A DNA stretch of 64,000 bases. It comes from Siphonodentalium dalli. Its lineage: Eukaryota > Mollusca > Scaphopoda > Gadilida > Siphonodentaliidae. Positions 56,226 through 64,000 of this stretch are shown one piece after another; the stretch's first letter is position 1, and every line of letters begins with the position of its first letter. The DNA lies in assembly GCA_032622095.1 (NCBI GenBank), contig CP136067.1:136031990-136095989 (forward strand). The letters are read 5' to 3'. Under the pieces are notes generated by a model. The model made no database searches and was not told where the DNA came from. It worked only from the letters and a program-made list of their open reading frames with translations. The position numbers and the translations under genes were made by a program.

Positions 56226-56790
56226 ATATCACGTGACTTTCTCGCCTTCTGATTGGATGCACAATGCTATACTATAATCCTATCGTACCCCTATATGATT
56301 CATACTCGCCTATACTATTCTTTTTATATTTATAGTAACAGACACATTTCGCGCAATCCGATTTCCACCTGGAGACACGACCAATCTAAAACTATACATT
56401 TTACGATACGATATTGGGATATCATTAGACTTATTGGTGAATTTTAATGATCTTACACAATTAGGTCCGATCATAGTTATCCAATGAATTTAAAAGTTTT
56501 TCCGTTTAGTTGGAAATCGGACAGTTCATATTTTGTAATGTCAGTGAACGTTAGTTATAACTTCCGTTTTCATCGAACATAAAAAGTTAACTTCTGAAAT
56601 TTCGCCAATATGTCTTTGCTAATGATGTGTTTACAGTAATAAACGCATGAACCATGCCGAGATGCTGTTAGATGTAACAAATACCATAGATATGCTCCCA
56701 TGTGATCGTCAACAGATTGCCGTAAACTGTAAAATCTGAGACAAGTTAAAAAAAATCACGGTAAATAAAAATGTGACGAAATCAGAAATA
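56226..56790 (+). repeat. ~550-bp tandem duplication, unit 2
   Basis: Direct repeat of 55703-56205 after a ~20-bp spacer, about 75-80 percent similar by eye, with small insertions (for example near 56340-56390 and 56575-56600). Confidence 0.85.
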
Positions 56791-56836
56791 CAAATGGTGT
56801 GATAATTGACACCAATGTTCGATATAATATAATAAA

Positions 56837-56943
56837 TAATGCATGTCTTGTTGTTGACTATACCAAAATAGTGGCCTATTCGTGGACTATTCCTCCTCGG
56901 TGACCACTATTTTGGCATAGTCAACGACAAGACATGTATTATC
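56837..56943. repeat. Hairpin with ~39-bp arms
   Basis: 'ataatgcatgtcttgttgtt' and 'gactataccaaaatagtgg' mirror the right arm with three mismatches or so. The loop is about 29 bp. Confidence 0.88.
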
Positions 56944-57129
56944 TATATATACTATCCCAAGTTATATCTAGTATTATACCAAGGGTAACTGTCCTATTCC
57001 GAAGAAAAGTCTTGATACAATTATTGCTTTTCAAAGTGAATTTCCCCCCAAAATTTGTCGGAAATGCTCTTCAAAATAAGGTGCATATGATTATTGTGTC
57101 ATATAATATGTTCTGATTCTGCAATGATG

Positions 57130-58156
57130 AAGGCGATATCTTACATGGAAGAGTCTTCATGGGTGGAACCAGAAGTGCATTGCAGTTGTCTGCAAAACGT
57201 ACGTCTGGACAATAAACTCACAGCTCAACTTCGTCGATAACTTATTCAATAGTGAGATTTCGCACGTCAAACAACTTGATATTTTAAGGGCGTTGTCAAC
57301 CCATTTCCCCTAAATTTGATGGAGTTAAAATAAAGGAGTCCATTCAATTATATTAGTAATCACAGAAACCAATCCCATGTTATGATGGATTATCTTAGAA
57401 ATCCAAATGTTTTAAAAATATTCCTTTCTAACGGAAATCCAACAAACACAAAAATCAATTTCTAAAAAAACATATGGAAATGTGTACAGAACATTGTGAA
57501 GAATGATGAACAATAAACACATTCCGGAGGGCTATGTGTAATTTTCGCTGACATATGTGGCACCTGGTCAGATCCACACTTACCTATAACACATGTTTAT
57601 CTACCGCTCACTACCTTTATTGACTACATAAAGCCTGCATAATAAACGTTACGTTTATTGCGTCAGTGCAGCTTTATTAGATCAGCGTGGCTTTAATAGG
57701 TTAGTACTACTTTCATGGCGTAATTGTATATGTAAATTGCGCAGTAACTACTACTAACTAGGGACATCAACCGGCCTAAATGACGTCATTGCGATTTGAG
57801 AACCTTTTTTTCGTCCATAATTCACTGTTATTGATACAATATTAGTAAAAGGGATACTAATTAGTTTACTTGACCTCATAAATATGGGTATATCCTGTCT
57901 ACCCGGCAGGCAGAGATTAACGACTTGGCCGGCGGAGATTATAGTCCATATCAAAACACCTGCGGTCCAGTGTTGTCACAGTCCATAACTGTTGGTGGTG
58001 AATAACGTTTAATAGCGTGAGCCACATTCAGTTTATTTATTTTACACGTTTTATTATTTGTTTGTAAAGATGTATTATGAATTATTATCAGTGTTTTAAG
58101 TAGAGTTCACTACTGAATATATATACTGTTAGATTCCCTGGTCTGACATAAACACG
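57130..58156. other. No gene; upstream region of the FLYWCH/MULE gene
   Basis: A small palindrome 'caataaacgtaacgtttatt' (complement strand) lies at 57640-57660. No TATA or initiator could be assigned with confidence. Confidence 0.35.
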
Positions 58157-59717
58157 ATGGCAAGCACACAAGTGAACGTAAATTATATTCCAAATACTAG
58201 AGGTGGAAAGTATCTGGTATATGATGACTACAAATTCTCCGTTAAATCAAGGAGAAATGATCGAATTCATTGGCGATGTTGTAAGAAAGACTGCCGTGCA
58301 ACCACCAACACTGAGAACGATATGGTGATATCCAACAGCGGCAACCATAACCACGAACCTGATTTCAACCAAGTAGCAGCAGATTCCTGGATTGCAGACA
58401 TCAAAAAGCTTGTCAAGACAAGTAACAAGCCAGTAACAACGCTATACCAGGAAGAAATAGGAAGTATGTACTGAGTAAATTTAATTTCGCATTCTCATTA
58501 ATCTGGCAACGCTCTTTATATTAGTATTCAGAAAGAAAACTAAGCAAGTAATAACTAAAGTAAAACTGGTGTAATGTTATATTATATATATTATAATTAT
58601 TATTAAAGAATAGAGAATACTAAGCAAGTAATAACTCTATTAATGTTTATAATTTATAACATATTACAGCGTCAAAACAGCATTGTATCATGCCAGAGCC
58701 GAAAACCAGCCAAAGTTACCAATTCATCGTTCAGGAGTCGACCTTCCTGATGTATACAAAACAACAGCCAACAACCACAACTTCCTACTAGCCGATGACG
58801 GATAGACTGAAAAGATTCTGATATTCGCGACCAGAGAAAATCTAGAAAATTTAGCTGTTGCCGGAACGATCTTCTGTGATGGAACGTTTGAGAAAAGCCC
58901 AACGATCTTCTTTCAACTGTACACGATACACGCATTCGTCGCCGGAAAGATGTGCCCTTTGGTGTATGGCTTACTTCCCAACAAGACCCAACACACATAC
59001 CAACGCTTCTTCAATCTGGTGAAAGAAAGGGCAGCAGAACTCGACATCACCATCAGCCCAAGTGGAATTTTCACAGATTATGAGACAGCTGCCCAAAACG
59101 CCCTGGCAGCTACATTTCCGTCAGCTACAATGAAAGGATGCCTATTCCATTACGGCCAAGCAGTGCTGAAGAATGTTAAGAAATGCCACCTACAGCAGCT
59201 ATACGAAGACACTGAAGGCAACGACCAAAAGACCCTGATAAGAAGAGCTCTAGCCCTCCCTATGGTTCCTGTCGAGATGGTTGGTGATGCCTGGTTCGAA
59301 GCGCTGGACGATTACCCTGCGACAAGCAACACAGGTCTCGATGAAAACGTCACCAAGTTCACGGATTACATCACCGAGTTCTGGGTGGAAGGGAGCCATG
59401 GCCGCCAGCTATGGAATCACCACGACATAATTGGTCCAAGAACGACAAATCATGTGGAAGGATGGCACCGAAAACTGCAGTTGGTGTTATCTTGCTCACA
59501 CCCGAACATCTTCAGGTTGATAGATTTCCCGAAGAAAGAGCAAGCTTACCAGGAAGCAACCGTCATCCAATTGAGAGCGGGTGGAAGGATTGGCCCATGC
59601 AAGATGCGATATCGCAAAGTTGACAATTCCATCAGACATTTCAAGAGAGTTTTCGGCGCAGGCGAAATAGATATTCTCGAATACATGGATTCAGTATCAA
59701 ATAGTATCAAACATTAA
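58157..59717 (+). pseudogene. FLYWCH zinc finger plus MULE transposase gene, probably decayed
   Basis: Exon 1 (58157-58463) encodes GGKYLVYDDYKFSVKSRRND, RIHWRCCKKDCRAT and GNHNHEPD: a FLYWCH finger with W-x-C…C…H-x-H. An intron of 206 bp follows (donor 'gaa|gtatgt', acceptor 'atattacag|c'). Exon 2 holds the MULE transposase core: GTIFCDGTFEKSPTIFFQLY (first Asp), FTDYETAAQNA (second acidic site), MKGCLFHYGQAVLKNVKK and TNHVEGWHRKLQL, ending at 59717 with 'aataaa' 60 bp on. FLYWCH plus MULE occurs in Mutator-like transposons and in related host genes. The splice phases differ by one base and an in-frame TAG follows LLADDG near 58801, so this copy looks disabled, but a 255-codon stretch stays open. 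No TIRs were found. Confidence 0.8.
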
Positions 59718-60212
59718 TGTGCTATAATTCATGTTATGTTATATTGATAGTATTTGTTATATATATCTTGAGTATTTAATAAATTTGTTGAAATATATCA
59801 CATGTGCATTTCTTCGTTCATAATGCAACTTCCGGTGTCCGTTCAGTGGAGGGATTAATATGTGTGGATAGGGCGAATATCGGCCTTTCGTTAGACACCA
59901 AAATGAGCCCTCTGCGCGCTGTATTCCTGGAGTTTTGAATTTTCCAAAAACCCCAATTATCCTCATCGTCCGGCCGCTCACCGCCGTCGAAATTAGCCAT
60001 CGCCACCAATTTCCAGTAACAATTATGATAAAAACTATAGTCGGCAGCTCTGTGATGTTGAGGATTATCACACCTGCCCCAACACCTACCCGAAACAATA
60101 GCCGCCTGGTGAACAGGACGACCCCATAAATATGATGCCGTCATCGAAGTAATGGACGACAAACTTAGATAAATGACAGAATTCCCCCAACAAAAGGCAA
60201 GTTTTACGCGAT

Positions 60213-60831
60213 GGATAAATAAAATATGTAGCTATACTAATGCTGTCGCTTAAAGGTACGGTTGGCCTTGGCGGTGGGTATCCTGTGAAAATATTTACAC
60301 CCGTCAAAAACCGCCACAAACAGAAAGAACATAAAAATGTAGACATACTTTGTCCGTATACAAATAAGACAAAGGCATAACAAGTTACTTTTCTGGTGTT
60401 TGTTTATATTATGATGGTAAACACAAAGAGCGTTCTTTGTTGGTGAATTCCTGATATGGAACTAATAAAGAGCGTTTATGCCATTTGTGTGTGATTAGCC
60501 AGTAGCATTGTGCTGTCTTCTGTAACACAAACAGGCTCTTGCTTAGGTAAAATATAGTAGGTCTTTGTGATAACATGCTGTTTACGCGATGGTCATGGTA
60601 TATATGAACGAAACTGTATGCGTTTTAATGTTTTTCTGTTTACGGTGATTGGAACAAATATGAATATTTTCGACAACTAAGGCCTCACGTGCCTTTAAAC
60701 GGTTTATGTCCCCTCGGGGGATTTGGCATCTATTGGACTCGACAGAGCCTCGCCCAATAGATGCTCAACCCCCCCTCACGTACATAAACCGTGTAAGCGA
60801 CGGCACTAGCTACATTTATTTATTTATTTAT
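60213..60831. mobile_element. Fold-back TIR element hosting a family B MITE
   Basis: Left 'gataaataaaatatgtagct' and 'atgctgtcgctt' mirror right 'aagcgacggca' and 'agctacatttatttatttat'. The inner hairpin 'ggtttatgt…acataaacc' with 'ctattgg…ccaatag' completes the palindrome once the family B insert is set aside. Confidence 0.82.
60250..60698 (+). mobile_element. Family B, copy 4 (nested)
   Basis: TTAAAGGTACGGTTGGCCTT to 'ggcctcacgtgcctttaa', TTAA at both ends. It is very similar to copy 1 but lacks ~50 bp near 60368. Confidence 0.92.
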
Positions 60832-61510
60832 AGTTTAGGCTGGGCCATGCTTCATCATGGAATAAACCACATTATGATATTATAATCCAACATCAGCGCG
60901 TGTGCTCGATGATTTTCACTGCTGCAGACATGAACCGTACTCACAATGTGATATTGAAAATGAGAGTCTACCATGCAGGAACCATCTATATAGATACACT
61001 TGTGAATTGTGAAAAAGTTACCCAGCTTAATACAATTGCATGTACATGGATATAGCAACCATGTATTTGTTTGTTTCAATAAAATTACCGACTCAAGAAT
61101 GCATGTACTAACATTTATACGGCCAAATAGTTGAATCACTTCGCAATATTGAACAATAATTTTCCTTCAGTCACGTTTCAGCCCGACCTCATTGATTATT
61201 TTATTGGTGTAAACATATTTTTATTTCCAAATCCAAACAGATAGCATAATATACAGATGCCACATATAAGTGTTAATATATGGAAACGAGGAGCAGACAA
61301 CATGCCCGATGGCTTATATGAAGTATTCTCCTCGTTGGCTACATGCCCGTCCCACAATAAGTGAGGGAGGTGGCTACTTGCTCCGTCCACAATAAGTGAG
61401 GGAGGGGTATAGTTCAGACGGGAAGTGTTGGAAATAAAGGGTTTTGGAGAATGGGAGATAAATATCAGAATTTGAGTTAGGGATGGAAAAGAGGAAAAAG
61501 ATTGTGTTAG

Positions 61511-61581
61511 GGATGGCAGGAGGCAGAGAGAGAGAGAGAGAGAGAGAGGGGGGAGAGATAGAGAGAGAGAGAGAGAGAGGG
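61511..61581. repeat. (GA)n microsatellite
   Basis: Pure GA tracts broken by 'ggggggag' and 'ata'. It creates Ser/Leu-rich frames on the minus strand. Confidence 0.95.
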
Positions 61582-61735
61582 AGACAAGACGGGGACATAT
61601 GAAGTCGTGAGATGGTGACACTGTGGGTTGTTTTCAATGACTGTTGTTGCGTGATTAAAAGCTCGTATTATCAGGGGGGGGGGGTCAGGAAAATAATTAC
61701 CGATACAAGGTGGACATTTTGTGTTTTTCAGTTTT

Positions 61736-61838
61736 GGGGACCCACCACCTCGGGAGCGTAAGTTTTTTCCACCCACGTCTGAGACACCCACCGGGACCGT
61801 AAGTATTTTCCCCCCAGGTCTGGGACACCCACCCCCAA
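61736..61838. repeat. Tandem repeat, ~46-bp unit, ~2 copies
   Basis: 'gacaccсaccgggaccgtaa'-type units with 'gtattttcccccca' and 'gtctgggacacccacc' repeat twice. Confidence 0.6.
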
Positions 61839-61839
61839 A

Positions 61840-63335
61840 ATTGATGAAAATCGTGTAAATTCTACTTAATAATGTGTTGTTGGCAGGGTAAGGGTATCTC
61901 ATTGTGTCTGCACCGGAACTGAGAGAACGCTGATTAATTACACCCGCACAAAATAAACAAACAAAGCACATGGCTGAAAAATATGCCAACAAAACCAGTG
62001 ACAAAACCTTTAAAAGCCCAAATAGTTATGGTTATAAAGGTAAAATACAACTTTAACAGGATAGATGTGTCCCTTATTAGCAATAGGTTAAAATATGTGC
62101 ATGTGTATTGTGTAAAGTAAAAACACCATCAATTTGATTAAATAAACACAGTTCCAGTCCTCTCCATGTGGGAACTCACTGGTGAGCAATGAGGAGCTCC
62201 CCTTAAAATCATTCTAGGCGAGTGGCGAGTAGCTCTCCTACAAAATGTCGAGGCGAGTAGTATCCCAGCAGGAGATGCCGAAGGCATCACCCGAAGGCCT
62301 GATGGGGGCGAGTACGGGAGGGGGTCTCCCCCCGTAAAATTTTGAAAATTAGATGCTCTGAGATTTAATCTGGAGCCTTTTAATGCTCCAATGCGTTTTT
62401 ATTTCTCTCATCCAAGTTAATACATGTATAGCATAAGGATATTGAGATATATAATTATATAAACAATAGATATATATAAATATTATACAATAGATATGTA
62501 TATATGGTTCCGGGTCGATGGCATTTTGAAATTCGATGAATGTATTCCGAGTTTTATTCTGACATCGCTACTATAGCTTATTGTCGCCAAGAGTAATGAC
62601 GGCGCAATCTCGAGTGAAACCTTGTTGATTGGAGTAAACTATTTAATCGCAACGCTGACATAAAAGGTTGATATCTTCACAGTCACACATGTGTGTTTAG
62701 ATTTAGGTACAAATAATAGGTTACTACATGTAGGTCGTCAATTTTAGTATTTATACAATCGATGATTGCCATATCGTTCACTAGTGACTATCGTATAATT
62801 GATTCCGGGAACCATACATATATACTAATATACCAACATAAAAGCCAAGTATTAATATCATAACGTATGACTATTTAAATAATCAATTATAACTGATATA
62901 AATATACTTGAATCCTCATTGCGCTTGTTGGCAGGTATATATTTACTTTAATTCTTGGTTCACATCCATTCATCAATGTGGATGCTCAGCTAGCTAAATT
63001 CAGCAGAAAGTTTGAGACTTTCTGTCAAAATCCCGCATCTGACCATCACCATAGATGAATGAATGTTAATCCGTGTCGTCTGTTCGAATCTACACATATA
63101 TCATAGCAGATCAAAATTAGACAGATTCGTGACGAGAAATTTCGATGCATTAATTGTGATCTGAGAATACGTTCGAGATGATCCGAATGAAAGAACAAAT
63201 TCTGCGTAGTAATATGGGATTCTTCATTTTGAAAATTTCATTTATCGCGGTAGCATTTATTCGTCTACGATATTTTGGTTGTAAAAAGCGTTTTCTTACA
63301 TCCGTAAAGAACTCACATTCCAATAAATAATGAAA
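61840..63335. other. No gene recognised
   Basis: A G-rich stretch at 62205-62345 ('gcgagtacgggagggggtct') looks mobile-element-like but could not be delimited. Otherwise nothing was seen. Confidence 0.4.
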
Positions 63336-64000
63336 TGCTTCTGTTATGTAATAGGTATGCACTTAGCTTTTGGTTTAAGTTCACCATCAGTTAATAATGA
63401 GGGATGACACCAAGTGGCAATAAAAAGGTCAGCTTGCTAAATGTTTTCATCAAGGATCTATCTGTGCACATTGACACGGAAAGGTTCAGATTTAAATAGT
63501 TCTAATAAAACTTATTTATTCAACCTGATATAAATGAAAACAACACAAAAATAAATTCTTCAAAAATGTGTAAACTCTTCACTGAACTCTTCAAATAAAA
63601 ATAGAATATTCTAAAAAACATAATAAAATAAAACAAAGGTGTTAAAATAAACTTTGACCGATTTCAACGATATTCGGTATATGGGTCTCGGGTCACCTCT
63701 AGATGGGAGTTTCCAAATTTGAATGATTTTTTATGACAAATATGGCCGCTGGCAGCCATCCTGGATATTACTCTTTGTATGACCAAATCCTTTAGCGCAT
63801 CTTATAGGTCACATTTCTCACCCAATCGTCACCAAACTTCATACGGATCTTCGAAGTGTCCTCTAGATGGGAGCCTCCATGTTTTCCCCAACATTTGTTC
63901 CAAACAAACATGGCCATTTTGAATTTCAAATGTCAATCCATCAGCATACCATACAGCCCACATTTATTGGAGATTTGTTTTGAAACTTTACAGTCTTGTT
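63336..64000 (+). repeat. 665-bp duplicated segment, copy 2 (truncated by window end)
   Basis: Copy of 48361-49025, offset 14,975 bp, no mismatch seen after the sixth base. Confidence 0.95.

Noticed and set aside
55703-56790. Pair of terminal repeats of an LTR-type element
   Set aside because: The units are only 20 bp apart, lack clear TG…CA ends and enclose nothing.
61196-62004. Ser/Leu-rich minus-strand frames up to 165 codons
   Set aside because: They read through the (GA)n tract and a tandem repeat.
1-64000. tRNA and rRNA genes
   Set aside because: Scanned by eye for B-box-like GGTTCGA sequences and rRNA landmarks; none convincing.

Overview
This is eukaryotic, almost certainly animal, DNA. 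It is AT-rich, genes are sparse and interrupted by introns, and most of the 64 kb is transposon-derived. The invertebrate LINEs, FLYWCH/MULE genes, PAN plus C-type lectin proteins, tandem-cored inverted-repeat elements and phrases such as 'ggcataactcct' and 'agttatggccc' suggest a marine lophotrochozoan, perhaps a mollusc. That placement is inference. I saw no tRNA, rRNA, CRISPR array or bacterial-type operon, and no clear retrovirus-like or capsid-bearing element.

Layout. 0-7.3 kb: degenerate repeats, three fold-back elements and one long decayed LINE (endonuclease, reverse transcriptase, C-terminal zinc-knuckle region, TTATC tail) interrupted by a TTAA-flanked MITE and by about 0.7 kb of unknown DNA. 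8.3-15.6 kb: a probable host gene on the plus strand, with an exon-like piece at 9.0 kb and a 1.69-kb open exon at 13.5-15.2 kb. Its product is unknown and contains two sets of internal repeats. The 4-kb gap between the pieces is filled by MITEs. 18.3-32.5 kb: dense mobile DNA, including a 1.83-kb and a 3.34-kb element with terminal inverted repeats (TIRs), a Helitron, a Tc1-type MITE, and a 3.1-kb structure with ~1-kb inverted arms around a LINE fragment that holds a hAT-like MITE with a perfect 8-bp target duplication. 33-36.6 kb: stacked TTAA elements and a 31-bp satellite. 36.7-41.3 kb: an intact secreted PAN/C-type lectin gene (minus strand) and a decayed duplicate, both with upstream repeat arrays. 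44.1-45.4 kb: a TIR element filled by about 79 copies of an 11-bp repeat. 48.4-52.3 kb: more MITEs, plus one end of a 665-bp duplication that recurs, apparently identical, at the right edge of the window. 53.5-55 kb: an inverted satellite abutting a C2H2 zinc-finger gene fragment. 58.1-59.7 kb: a FLYWCH plus MULE-transposase gene. 60.2-60.8 kb: a MITE nested in another TIR element.

The genes do not form a pathway. The coherent story is the mobile DNA. Several unrelated non-autonomous families share TTAAAG-type ends and TTAA targets, insertions are nested in a readable order, and some elements carry protein-like relics (MADF-like at 11.2 kb, Cys-rich at 33.8 kb). The most novel coding sequence is the repeat-containing exon at 13.5-15.2 kb.
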